Shown in pieces: positions 8,521 through 18,845 of a stretch of 20,603 nucleotides of DNA. Numbering within the stretch: position 1 is the first letter of the stretch; every line of letters begins with the position of its first letter. The translations under genes and the position numbers were made by a program. Source of the stretch: Pelargonium nanum (Eukaryota; Streptophyta; Magnoliopsida; Geraniales; Geraniaceae); NCBI GenBank assembly GCA_036897485.1, contig JAYMTF010001922.1, positions 1 to 20,603 on the forward strand, given 5' to 3'. A model generated the notes under the pieces. It made no database searches. It saw only the letters and a program-made list of their open reading frames with translations, and was not told the DNA's origin.

Positions 8521-11500
8521 ATGGAAGGTCGGGTCAGGGTTGGAGTGAAAACGGGTCTAACTGGGGCGGCCAAGCAGGCGGAGCAGCTCCGGAAAGACGG
8601 CAACACTTACTTCAGCAAGGATCGTTTCGGTGCCGCCATTGACGCCTATACCGAGGTATTGCCACGTAGACACCTTTCTACTTTTGTGTTCGATGCTTAG
8701 TGAGGTTACATTAGGTATCTGATTTGTAGTTGTTATGTCTCTGATGTAACCAAGTTTCATTTTTTTTTAATCTTCAGATGAGTTTTCCTGAAATGGGTTC
8801 ACTCTGTTTCTTGGTTTAGATTAGTTATGGTGTTTGCTATTAATTTCTAGGTTTCTCTAAATTTTGTTCCTTTTGGTGTTGTTCTTTGTGGGGTATAAGG
8901 CAATTACATTGTGCCCAAATGTGCCTGTGTATTGGACGAATCGCGCTCTATGTCATCGCAAAAGGAAGTGAGTATGAGCTCTGACCTTGTTGTTGTTGTT
9001 GTTTTTTTTCTCTCCATATTCTCTTTATGTATGTATGTATATATGTTTGTTTGTTGTATCATAGTATTTTGTTTTTCTGATGGATTATGTATGTTTTCTG
9101 AATTTGGCTTGGTTATTGTTGCTTAAGCAATTGGGAGAGAGTTGAGGAGGATTGCCGGAAAGCTCTTGAGCTTGAAAACAACTCTGTGAAGGTCTGCATT
9201 TCATGTTATTGCTTACTATTTCTTTAGTCTTAGTATTGTTCTTTAATTTGATATTTATGGAAGGATATGCTGTCCTTCTTATAGTTTATTTCTCTAATGT
9301 TTATAGTGCTGGTTCGTTATTTATCCTCAAACCAATAGACAGTTACATTATTATTGAAACTTGTATTGGTAATATTAGGACTTGCAGCAGGAATTGCCCA
9401 CTTATATAATAATTATCCTTTATTAATATTTAATTTATTCATTGATGTTTGGTTTATTAACTATTTATGTGTCCTGTACTAGTTTAACAATTGAGATTTC
9501 CAGTTGCTTCTTAATGCCTAATGTTTACCGTAAGCTTAGTTTGCAAGAACGTGGCAGCTTGTTCAGATTCTGAATTTTCTATTGGTCCTTGGATTGTTAG
9601 CAAACCTGATATCACCTTTTTAGGATTTTTATGAATTAAATGTAGACTACTCTAGTGCATAAAAGAAAAGATGGTTTCCTTTTGTGTTAATTGGCAATGT
9701 TATCTGATTGTAGATCATAAAAAAGCACATATTATTACCATGGAAGTGAATGGGAAACCTATCGCTAGCACAGTAATAAGTGGGGACTGGTGCCATTAGT
9801 AATCCCTGTCTAGTGGGGAGGTGTTTTTGTGTTATACTTCTCTTCCTCTTTTGATGCAATTTCATTTTTATTATTTGTAGATTACATCCTAATATGTTCT
9901 GTCTTTTCAAAAAATCTTTTGACTGAGAATGCCCTGGAGTGTTTGTGTAAATAAAAAAAAGGTTTGTCTATTCTCATCTTTGACGTGTATCAGATATTCA
10001 AATTCTCTGAGTTTCGAATCTTGATATAGACGAACTGACAAACACACTTGTAAAGTGAAAACCAGCGTGTGTGCACTAGTAACCACATTTGGCGTGAGTT
10101 AGATCTCTAGAGTATAAAATGGAATAAATACACTGCGAGAATGTAATAATGTCCATCCCATCTTCTGTCAAAGGAAGAGATATTTGTAATTATCCCGGGT
10201 GATAGCATGGCACCTTGCATTTAATGATGTCTTTGAGACCAAGAAGGACTAGACAAGGGGGAGACTCTAGGGCTGGTACTCGCTAGTCCTCATGGTCAGA
10301 ATGTTGTCCAAAGTTCCAAAACATGTGTTGTGTTTCTGTTGAGTGAGTAGTCTCTCATGTGCTGTCTTGATGGATTAATGTCCACATCACTAGCGGGAGT
10401 TTGAGGGTGTTACGCTTTAATGTGTATTCAGCCCAATCCCTATGGGTGGAGGGTTTCTTTCCCAGTATGTGTACATGAGTGAGTGTGAGGGTGAACGCGA
10501 TGAGCGTGGCGCCGTGGCCTGATCCCTACAGGTGTGAGTTGATGCGGACAGCTACAGGTGGGTCTGAATCTGACCCATTTAATTCGTGGCGGCTTCCCTT
10601 GGATTCCCAACTGATGCTTTAACTTCCAAACTTATTCTATGACTCGGTCTTTCCTCGTTTTGGATTTGGGACATCCTGAGTGTGTTAGGAACAGGTGCGT
10701 CTCAAAGGACTCTAGTAAGCATTGAATTTCTTTTCGGGTTCCAAACCTCAACTTTTATACTTTGACCATGACATGTCTTCTCTTGCCGACGTGTCTCGTC
10801 TATGATTGTTCAAAAACAAATCCTCAATATTCTATGTATCTTCATCACCTCACATTTGTAAGATATTCTTCATGTAATTTTTGAAAATTGATTCCATGTT
10901 TGTTTCATCCATTATTATGAAAGAAGTTTTCCAATTTTTGGTCAATCATCTTTGTTCTGTTAGTCATATTTATCTCACTGTTAAATCATCTTCTCGTGTA
11001 TAATGTGGCAGGCCCATTATATGTTGGGACTTGCTTTACTTCAAAGGGAGGAATATGCAGGAGGAGTGAAGGAATTGCAAAAGGTATGAATGTATTCACC
11101 TTTTCTTCTTGCTATGGTCTCCTTTATTCTCTTAACTACGGTTCTATTGTACAGAAGTTGCTTGAATTTTTTGTAATGGTATCTTCGTATTGATATATTA
11201 TTTGGTGAACTTGATTACACATTGTGTTGGTTCCCAAATACACTACCAGAAAAGATTATCCTGTCTGAGAAAGAAGAAAATGATTCATATTATCACTCAG
11301 GTGTATTTGATTCTAGTAATCACTGATTTCAGCATCAGTTCACATTTTATGAAATTGATGTCCACTCCCAATATTCACTTTTAGGGGAGTAGTTGAGTTA
11401 AAACATATTCAACTTCGAGAATGGTACTTTGTCCAAGCATCATTGTAATGAAATCTGATGGCACTTTTTTGTGTAGGCATTGGATCTTGGGAGAGGTGCA

Positions 11501-12258
11501 AACCCCAAGAGTTATATGGTAGAGGAGATCTGGCAGGAACTAGCTAAAGCAAAATACTTGCAATGGGAGCAAGCATCTACGAAGCGTTCATGGGATCTGC
11601 AGAACTTGAAGTATATATTTCCAGTGTTTTTAGCTGTTTGTGTTGGAATGGGTCTCAATGTCTCATCATGGCTTTAGCTGATTCATAAACTTTTGTTCTG
11701 TTGGTCTCAGGGAAGCTTGTGAGTTGGCTCTAAAAGAAAAGTATTTCCTTGACGACTCTCAAATGGAAGACACTGAAGCAGCCAATTTGGAACAGCTGGA
11801 AGCTCTTGAACAAGTATTCAAGAAAGCTGCAGAAGCCGACACTCCAACTGAGGTAACTTGTCAGTAAATCTCTTCGGTAAAAGTTTATTTTCTTTTTGAA
11901 TCAATCACTTTCCCGTTATTCCAGAGAAATACTCGTTTTGACTTTCAGGTGCCAGATTACTTGTGTTGTAAAATAACCCTTGATATCTTCCGAGATCCTG
12001 TCATTACGCCAAGTGGACTTACATATGAGAGGGCAGTGATCATCGAGCATATTCAGAAGGTGATTGTGTGTCCACTTAGCTTACTTTCTTTTTAAAATGT
12101 ATGGACTAATACGGGACCTTCCAACAATTTAGGTGGGTAATTTCGACCCAATCACGCGGGAACCACTGTACGAGTGCCAGCTGGTGCCTAACTTGGCAAT
12201 AAAGGAAGCAGTTGAAGCATTTTTAGAGAAACACAGTTGGGCTTACAAGTGGGATTGA
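8521..12258 (+). CDS. CHIP: CHIP-type E3 ubiquitin ligase/co-chaperone (TPR + U-box), 8 exons
   Basis: Exons 8521-8655, 8900-8967, 9128-9191, 11012-11083, 11477-11610, 11711-11852, 11949-12059 and 12133-12258 join in frame to give 283 residues, close to the Arabidopsis protein (about 278). Three TPRs span about residues 17-118, with RKDGN (24-28), YWTNRALC (56-63) and [13 protein letters not shown] (87-99). A charged helical linker follows (about 140-205), then the U-box from [18 protein letters not shown] at 206 to the end. CHIP binds the EEVD tails of Hsp70/Hsp90 through the TPRs and ubiquitinates bound clients in the cytosol; Arabidopsis CHIP has also been linked to PP2A and plastid protease subunits. 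Clamp residues Asn28, Asn59 and Lys89 match human Asn34, Asn65 and Lys95, whereas the Lys30 position is Arg24. Intron 1 uses a less common AAG acceptor; intron 3 is 1,820 bases and may contain an insertion. It is convergent with PUB9. Confidence 0.95.
9940..10860. mobile_element. GC-richer block inside CHIP intron 3, possible old insertion
   Basis: The other CHIP introns are 73-393 bases and T-rich, but intron 3 is 1,820 bases and its middle is clearly GC-richer, with purine runs such as ACAAGGGGGAGACTCT at 10,254-10,269. The octamer AGATATTC occurs on both sides (about 9,991 and 10,860) and might be a target duplication, although the implied ends do not carry TG...CA. No coding frame or transposase motif was recognised. 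It may be a solo LTR or another non-autonomous element; the class is unresolved. Confidence 0.35.
10237..10297. repeat. Stem-loop-forming inverted repeat in CHIP intron 3
   Basis: GACCA...AGGACTAG (10,237-10,252) pairs with CTAGTCCT..TGGTC (10,283-10,297), giving an 8-bp perfect inner stem and a 5-bp outer stem around a loop of 30 bases. A second small hairpin, GGGTC-tgaatct-GACCC, lies at about 10,560-10,577. Confidence 0.5.
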
Positions 12259-12850
12259 AAATTGATTGCTATTTGGTATTTGTACTTGCCAGGAGAAAAC
12301 TTAAAGAAGAGAGAACATTATTTGCATTTTGCTTGCACCCTCCATGGTTCCTACTTCCTGGTGGTGCCATGAAGTCTTCTTCTTTTTCTTCATATTTGAG
12401 GTCTTGCTAGTCATTTTGATGAATTGTACAGTTAGTATAACAAAGTTATTGTTACTGTTTGTACAAATGTGTTCTAAATTTACAATGATTGAAACAGCTA
12501 CACCTTATAAACACCAAATACTAGGATTTATCTTTTCTTTTTCATGATTTGATTGTTGGAGGGTCTTGTCATTGGGTTGTTCCAGAGGGTTGTGATAAAT
12601 CTCATTCACAAGGCCCTTTCTTTTTTGTCCTCTTTAGAGATTCTAATAATGCACTACTCATTACGTCCAATATTTACCCCAATTTGAGTTGTATGTTGCT
12701 AACCCTAGTTGCTCTTTTACTTCCTAGCTCTTCGTCAAAGTTCTTTTGAATCACGATCGATATATTTTTTTATCGTGGTAGTTCGATTCTGTTACGTATT
12801 GAACAGACACAAATTCATCAAATTTGATTTTGCTCATGTTTTACGGTCTA
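12259..12850. other. 3' region of CHIP and gene-free spacer
   Basis: This contains the CHIP 3' untranslated region, T-rich and without a canonical AATAAA close to the stop. ORFs of 66-75 codons here are T-rich chance frames with no motif. No RNA gene was recognised. Confidence 0.4.
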
Positions 12851-12852
12851 CA

Positions 12853-13165
12853 TGCAGATACTTTGTTATCATCTCCGTCTTCACTATATCCTACTTTGTG
12901 AGAGTGTGTTTACTACACGTAAGTAAATTGATTTAACATATGTTATTCTATCTTAAATCATATTTTAGTAGTTTTGTTTCTATTGCGGTAGATTTTTCAT
13001 TGAAATTTTGTTCTCTTTCTCTTGTTGAAAATTGTATTCGTTATGAGTTGATGAGTTTTGTTTGGTATTGTTGCGCGTAAGATGTTTTTTAAGAGGACAA
13101 TTGATGTCTTATTGTCTCATTGTCGTAGTCGAGATTTTAACCAAATATATGGCCGTTGATCGTTC
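12853..13165 (+). repeat. Diverged interspersed repeat, copy A
   Basis: This stretch aligns in the same orientation with 18,846-19,160. Matching blocks include AGATACTTTGTTATCATCT against GGATATCTTGTTATTATCT, TATTTTAGTAGTTTTG against TATTTTAATAGTTATG, and GATGTTTTTTAAGAGGACAA against AATGTTTTTTTAAGAAAACAA, in the same order at similar spacing. The family is unknown. Ends are approximate. Confidence 0.5.
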
Positions 13166-13471
13166 TTTTAAACATTCAAGATCATCGAATCAAGTTGTTC
13201 ATGTTAGGATTCTATGTTATATTTATTTCTTATGAAGTAATAATGCACTATTCATGACTCACTCACTGAAATGATCCATCCTAGGGAAGGCCTGACCTCT
13301 GAATCTGAATGTTGATGATTGGACCAACCATTGTTCACATGATCACATAGCTAGGCTCCCAAATGGGCAGGACATATGAATCAATTATTAAGTGTGTGAT
13401 TATCTTATCAGGTACCACAATAACAATAATGCACACACAACCCTAAACCCTACAGGCAGAGAGGCACTCAC

Positions 13472-13680
13472 TTGTTTTGGCTTCTTTAAAATGTTCCATA
13501 AACATTCTCCATCCCAAGATGTGAGAATTGGAAACAGCATCTCCCACCATCCTTGGCCCTTGCCAATGCCATGGCCACCATCAAACTTGGAGCTTGCCAG
13601 TGCCACACATGGTAGACCCATTTCTTGGATGTTCAGGAACTCTCCATATCCAGCTTTGCCTTGAGGATAATACCAGATAT
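13472..13680 (-). pseudogene. Orphan exon-like coding segment of unknown family
   Basis: On the minus strand a 209-base segment is open, is GC-richer than its flanks, and is bounded by a plausible acceptor (AAAAAATCAG) and a strong donor (CAA|GTGAGT). It would encode about 69 residues beginning IWYYPQGKAGYGEFLNIQEM, with a Gly/Trp-rich middle (FDGGHGIGKGQGWWEM) and ending ILKKPKQ. The residue composition looks like real protein, but I do not recognise the family, and I could not find partner exons on either side. It may be a fragment captured by a transposon, a relic of a lost gene, or one exon of an unrecognised gene. The adjacent SINE-like element at 13,700-13,800 fits a repeat-rich origin. 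Confidence 0.35.
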
Positions 13681-13699
13681 CTGATTTTTTATTTTTCAA

Positions 13700-13800
13700 A
13701 AAAGGAAATGAACCAACTCACTGAGACTCGACCTGAGACCTCGAGGGAACAAGTGAAATCAATCATTTGCCCTACTGAGTGGTTTTACCGGCCATGATGT
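13700..13800 (-). mobile_element. SINE-like element with A- and B-box-like motifs
   Basis: The minus strand reads CCACTCAGTAGGGCA (from about 13,774), which resembles a tRNA A box, followed about 35 bases on by GGTCTCAGGTCGAGTC (13,740-13,725), a B box lacking one T. This is the clearest of four similar elements. Its middle aligns with the element at 7,741-7,860. Confidence 0.45.
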
Positions 13801-14569
13801 TAGGAGGGGATGAAAACCCCCATAAAAGAAAGATGATCATATCTTTTTCTCGTAAAAAGTGGTCGGGATGAAACCTCGAGGAGCGTCAAGGAGGTAGCCT
13901 TCTCGGCATCTCTTACACAAAAGTACCAAACACACTGAAAGAGCTCGAAGGGTAATGAGTTGTGGGCAACAAATGTGAACTAACAACGGTAAAAGTGAAA
14001 ATATTTCACTATTTTACAAACATGAAGGAGCTTATGTTATTGATTTACTATCGGGATCTGACTTGGGCATCAGAGAAAATTTGGGCGGACAAAATCTTGT
14101 TTTACATTAAAAGGTATTTGAGAGCGTTAGAAAATCGTTGGGAGAATTCTTGGAGTATCACATGAAACGAGTAACTTGCCGGATTCTTCATGTTTGGTAA
14201 AGTGATGATATTGTAGTCATTTCTTGTTTCAGTATATAATTATTTCCTCTTTTTCTCACTACACCAGCATTTTGTCTCTTGTAAAAAGCCACCACTCACT
14301 CTTTAAAGGTTTGATTATTGAATATAGAATAAATTTGGGTACAAAAAAAAGGGTTGGTCTTGGTTGGTTATCTTTTCTTTTGCAGAAAAGTGAAAAAATC
14401 AATATTCTTAACAAATCTTCACCACTGTTACAGATACTCTTCCTCAAGATGAACTCACACATTAATGAACAGATTATGATATTAAAACATAATCAATCCA
14501 TATCCTTTTTCATAGCAACAATATAGAAATGATCATCCATTCTATAAAAGGCTACGCATTTACAATATG
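13801..14569. other. Gene-free spacer
   Basis: Mixed composition without a supported gene. Short plus-strand ORFs at 13,962-14,165 and 14,224-14,526 have no motif, low-complexity content and no suitable splice context. I saw no RNA gene or clear repeat here. Confidence 0.4.
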
Positions 14570-14870
14570 TTAAACTTGACTCAAACCCAAAAAAATTAAC
14601 TAATAGGCGGAGGGCTCAACATGTATATCAAGTGGCAACGGACAACAGACTTCACATTCTTTCGTTGTGGGATACAATAACACTTCCTCTCACGTGCAAA
14701 CTAGGTAACATAACAGACATTGCACGTGGACCAAAAAAATAGACAATAAAGACGATCACTAGGCCCAAACCAAACAAACTCTAGTACCAGGTCAAACTTG
14801 ACTCCAAGCGTGGAGGTCTTAACTAGTATATCAAGTGGTGACGGTGGGATACATCAATACAATCAAATAC
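14570..14870. mobile_element. Imperfect repeat pair with retrotransposon-junction flavour
   Basis: Two related phrases occur: AAACTTGACTC...GGAGGGCTCAACATGTATATCAAGTGG at about 14,573-14,634 and AAACTTGACTCC...GGAGGTCTTAACTAGTATATCAAGTGG at about 14,794-14,838, each followed by GTGGGATACA. Just before the second, the minus strand reads TGGTACTAGAG (about 14,788-14,778), one short rearrangement away from the initiator-Met primer-binding sequence TGGTATCAGAG. This fits decayed LTR-retrotransposon ends on the minus strand, but no full element is present. Confidence 0.35.
14691..14728. promoter_or_regulatory. Inverted pair of G-boxes
   Basis: CACGTGCAA at 14,691-14,699 and its exact reverse complement TTGCACGTG at 14,720-14,728 flank 20 bases. 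CACGTG is the plant G-box bound by bZIP and bHLH factors. The pair lies inside the repeat-like block and far from any gene start, so a regulatory role is unproven; it may be an internal element of a transposon. Confidence 0.4.
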
Positions 14871-15690
14871 CATATCAGCTAATCTTGCAGGCTTTACAGC
14901 AATATTTAGACCTCAACACAGAGCAAAATTTTCAGTTTAAGCTCATGGCTGGATGGCAGTTTCTTGGGAAAACACATATCAGAGAAACAAGTACTGTGTG
15001 TCTACAAAAATATCATAGAAACAACAAACAAATAAATTCTTTCACAAGAGATAAGGTTGCCAAAAGCTAAACAGACAAGAAAGGAGCAACTGTTGAATTA
15101 AAGACTTTCACTTACAAAAGTGTGGGGAGCATTGGGTGAGGTATCATATTCTCTTCATCATGCATGGACCACACACACCAGAAAACCACAGCTCCCATTC
15201 AATATGGACACATTCTTCTCGTTGCTCAACCAGTCGTTCATTACCGGAACACATCACATCCGATAATAAGGTTGAGCTCCATTATTTGTAGGTCAAAACT
15301 TGGAGTATCGAAGAAGATCCACCGTCGGCTGCAAATCAAAATTCCATGTAGATAGATATTTATGCATCAATACTAGACAGTAAGGAAGACAGATTCATGA
15401 ACTACAACTTTTCTTCAGATACCATCAAAAGCTGTTAAAAAGCAAAGAAGGAACATGACAACTACAACAATTAAGAAAAGACAAGCAACTAGAAATAAGC
15501 CAATGCACTATTGGATAAAACAAGAGACAAAACTTTATACAAGATTGAAAAATGACCACAAACTATTGCCAGCAGACATGTTGCGAACTAAAGCATAGCT
15601 CTACATTCTACTCCTTGAAAACTTCAAGGATCGTTTGTAAAAAAACTATAGGTTTAAACCAAATAGGAAATCTTATGAACAAAGCTTCCT
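14871..15690. other. Spacer downstream of PUB9
   Basis: A-rich on the plus strand and without recognisable coding exons; the longest ORFs (63-90 codons) lack motifs. The right-hand part probably includes the end of the PUB9 transcript. Confidence 0.4.
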
Positions 15691-15695
15691 GTGTA

Positions 15696-15701
15696 TTTAT
15701 T
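15696..15701 (-). terminator. Candidate polyadenylation signal of PUB9
   Basis: AATAAA on the minus strand lies 170 bases beyond the PUB9 stop codon, a usual 3' UTR distance in plants. Cleavage would be expected 10-30 bases further on. Confidence 0.35.
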
Positions 15702-15870
15702 CGCAGCCAGCAACTAACTCATAAACCTCACATTAAGAGTCTGTGGAAGGAAAGATAATTTACAGAATTGTGGTCAAGAGTAACCACAAGATGCCCAAGA
15801 CGCAGTACTGACCAGGGTGTGGAACAAAGATGTAGAATTTACAGAGGTTTGCTCGTGAGCAATGTTGTTG

Positions 15871-17898
15871 TCATGCAGTATGGGTAATATTAACAAATCT
15901 GTTGAGTCTCTCGAGAATGCCACTAGCCTTTCTTTTGGCTCTTGAAGTACCATTTTGAGCAAGATCCGATATTGTTCCATGAGTATTCTCCTCTTCCCTC
16001 ATATCCCTCCACTTGGATCGGTCATTGAAACAGATAGTGTACAGAATTGCTATGCAATTCTCTTTATTGCGTGCACAAGTGCTTTCCCGAATAATGCTAA
16101 GGAGGCAAGGAACTGCACCCATATCCCCCATTTCCTCAATGGCCCGCTGATGGCTTGAAAGCATAGCAAGGATAGCCACCAGCTCATCCACATGCATACG
16201 ATTCATGATCTTCTTCACAATTACTTTCACAGCACCATCCCGTACAGCTCTTGCTTTATTCTCATGACTGATGCACAGATTAAAGATAGCCGAAGCAACG
16301 TCTTTCATTGCTTGAGGATGGCCTTCTTCTAAAAGGTCAATCAAGGGTTTCAAGGCACCAGATTTTCCAATTAGAGCCTTGTTGGAATCTAGAGCCGATA
16401 ATGTGAACATAGCAGCAGCTGCATTAGTCCTTGTCTCAATCGTTCCCGAACTTAGTGCCTCGATAAGTATGGGAATTACCCTTGGGGTTTCTGCAACAAA
16501 CTTTTTATTATTATCATGGATTGAGAGATTCAATACCGTTGTGATTATATCTTCTTGGAGATCAGGTTGCACACCGCTCTGAGACTTGCTTTCAGAGAGT
16601 GGATTAAGCAATTGAGGAATGGCCTCAAGAGACTCGCCGAAAAGTGCCCGAAAGGAGGGAATCCTTTTTGTCAACAACCGAAGCTCCTTTGCAGCTTCCT
16701 TCTGTTCAGGAAGTGTCGATGACATTTTCTCAAGTAATGAAAGAAAATGGTTCCTGTCTGCTTCCGTTATCCCATCTTCATTGCTATACTGAACAGGATC
16801 CGACAATCCAATCCCTCGGCTCTTACACCATTGCGATATCAACTCCCTGATCAAGTGATTAGGAGTGAGGATTGTGTGTGTGAGGACTTGTTGGGTTCGA
16901 GGGCATGTCCGATTTCCCGCTTTTAGCCATTTCTGAATGAAGGGTCTATCATAGGTCTGTACAGTGAATACAACATAAAGAGAACAAATCAATATCAATG
17001 GAGGATGAATAGAAAACTAAAGCAAAAGAGAAACTATGGCCAAATAGTTCAAAGAACACAACTCAATGTGAAGGAGATACATCAAGAAAGCTCCTTTTGT
17101 ACCTTCAAATAATAGTACTACAAGAAAGCAAACAAGCATCCTACCAAAAAAAAAAAAAAACTCTTCTAAGACATGACATGACAACAAATATATGATATCA
17201 AACAACAATGGGAAGAAGTCCATATTGGATAATCCAAACCATGCCAAGAGAAATATACTGTTTTCAGAACCATTTGCTCTTCTGATAGTACAACAACAAG
17301 ATCCACTTCACTAGACATCAAAAACAATTTCAATAGCAATGAATTTATTTTTTTGAAGCAGACCCATAAACAAACTTAATGTCATAATTCTAATTCTCAA
17401 ACCCATATAGAAAACAGACCTGTTGACTTGTTTGGCTGCCAAGAAAAAAAAAAAACTTGATGAGAAAAAAAAAACGCAGAACCCAAGTAAACCCATGAAA
17501 TAAAATTGAAAATCGAAGAGCTCGAGAGAGTCAAAATTGGTTGTTTGATTCCCCCAAGGCACATTCTCAGAGACCATTGAATTTTACCAATCCCAATAGC
17601 GAGCGTTAATTACCTGACCAGTGGAGACGATAACAGGATCTGTCATCATCTCCTTGGAAAGAGGGCACCGATACTCCTCGGGACACGACAGCGTATCGTG
17701 GATCCTCAGCGACATCGACCTCTTCCTGAGCTTCAATTCCCTCAGCGAACACAGCGTCTCTTTCGCCTGATCGACGGTGGCGGCGCTGTAATCGTCGTCG
17801 TCGATTATGGTCCTCACTAGTCTCTGCAACTCCTTCTTCAGCTCCGTGGCCTTGGCCATCACCGTCGGATCGGAGTCGAACACGCCGGTCTTCGCCAT
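15871..17898 (-). CDS. PUB9: Plant U-box/armadillo E3 ubiquitin ligase, PUB9-like, 2 exons
   Basis: Exon 1 (17898-17614, 95 codons) and exon 2 (16956-15871, 361 codons plus stop) join in phase 0 across a 657-base GT/AG intron to give 456 residues, about the length of Arabidopsis PUB9. The intron splits the U-box inside STGQ|TYDR. The N-terminal 70 residues are helical and charged; the U-box spans about 72-146 (CPEEYRCPLSKEMMTDPVIV, then TYDRPFIQKWL, TCPRTQQVL); armadillo repeats follow from about 190 to 440, with TVLNLSIHDNNKKFV, AAAAMFTLSALDSNKALIG and ASAIFNLCISHENKARAV. U-box proteins recruit E2 enzymes; the armadillo part binds substrates. Arabidopsis PUB9 partners S-domain receptor kinases and has been tied to abscisic acid and phosphate-starvation responses. 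The exon 2 frame stays open upstream of the acceptor, but that part is intron. It is convergent with CHIP. Confidence 0.95.
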
Positions 17899-17931
17899 GA
17901 TCGGTCGGAAAATTGGAATTGAGGGCTCGAA

Positions 17932-17994
17932 TCACGGTCGCGACGAGACAGGGGATGGGAATGAGAGGAATCTAATGGGAATGCTCTGTTTCAT
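17932..17994 (-). CDS. Short upstream ORF in the PUB9 leader (20 codons)
   Basis: An ATG at 17,994 on the minus strand opens a 20-residue frame (MKQSIPIRFLSFPSPVSSRP) that ends with TGA at 17,934-17,932, 33 bases before the PUB9 ATG. If the transcript starts near 18,130 the ORF would be in the leader and might reduce main-frame translation. No conservation evidence is available. Confidence 0.35.
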   Translation of the reverse strand: MKQSIPIRFLSFPSPVSSRP

Positions 17995-18159
17995 ATTGTC
18001 TCTGCTTCTCTTCCATTTTGTGACTGTTTGGTCTTTGGGTTGTTCCAGTTTCTATTATCGGTCTCTCAGTGGAAAAAATCTACTGAATTTGTGTTCGAAG
18101 CCAAGTGAGAGACGGAACAGAGCAGAGAGAAAGAGAAGCAGAGGCTGACCCTAGAAATT

Positions 18160-18300
18160 GAGAAATAAATAGATGTGAAGAAACAGAGAGAGAGAGAGAG
18201 AGCAGAGAGTCCAAACACGTCATTTAGGGTCTTATTGGGCTTTCAGAACTTTCATTTGTTCCCTTATCCACCACCGCTCTCTCTCTCTCCTTTTTCTTCC
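18160..18300. repeat. GA/CT simple-sequence tracts near the PUB9 5' end
   Basis: A (GA)n run at about 18,184-18,204 and a CT run at about 18,278-18,290 lie just upstream of PUB9, giving the minus strand a CT-rich then GA-rich promoter-proximal sequence. Pyrimidine patches like this are frequent in plant core promoters and leaders. TATTTATTTC on the minus strand at about 18,170-18,161 is a weak TATA-like candidate. Confidence 0.5.
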
Positions 18301-18845
18301 CTAGATTTGTGCCACATTTCTCTCTTATTACTCATCATATTTACCATTTTCTCCTTTATCGATGTGATATTACGCGTCAGTTTAACAAACGACTGTCGAC
18401 AGTTACTGTTCGAGCGGTATAAAAAGCTTATAGTCAACTTTGAGGTCTTGAATTTGAGAATCGAGATACTTCAAAAGATGTTGGGCGTGTGAGTGTATTT
18501 CGAAAGTGAGTTGTAATAGTATGTGTTTTGGTCCATATTAGAAAAACGAACGACTATACGACAATTATCAGTCGATTGTGCACATCGTGTTCACGAGTTG
18601 TTTAGTAAAGAATCATGATCGCTTGGTTTGAATCACTAGTAAGTCAAGTTATGGTAGTTTTCAAGTGGTTCTTATAAGTCAATAGAGAAATCAGGGTTTC
18701 GATCATTTTCTGTAGGCGGAGATTCAATCTTTTCCACTCATATTTGTTTCAATTGAATAAATATAAATTTAGCATAATCAACCATATTAGTTTTATTTTT
18801 TCGTTGGTTTCATCATCGTCTTTGGTTCCTACTATTATATCCACT
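18301..18845. other. Gene-free DNA upstream of PUB9
   Basis: AT-rich with no supported coding frame; a 105-codon plus-strand ORF at 18,175-18,492 consists mainly of the CT/GA tracts and hydrophobic low-complexity sequence and is not convincing. Part of this is presumably PUB9 promoter. Confidence 0.4.

Noticed and set aside
16957-16998. N-terminal extension of PUB9 exon 2 from an ATG at 16,998
   Set aside because: The 14 extra codons read through the splice acceptor; joining exon 1 at 16,956 restores an intact U-box (STGQ-TYDR).
17606-17935. 109-codon minus-strand ORF over PUB9 exon 1
   Set aside because: It begins at GTG, is Arg-rich, and overlaps the convincing PUB9 frame; it is a shadow of GC-rich coding sequence.
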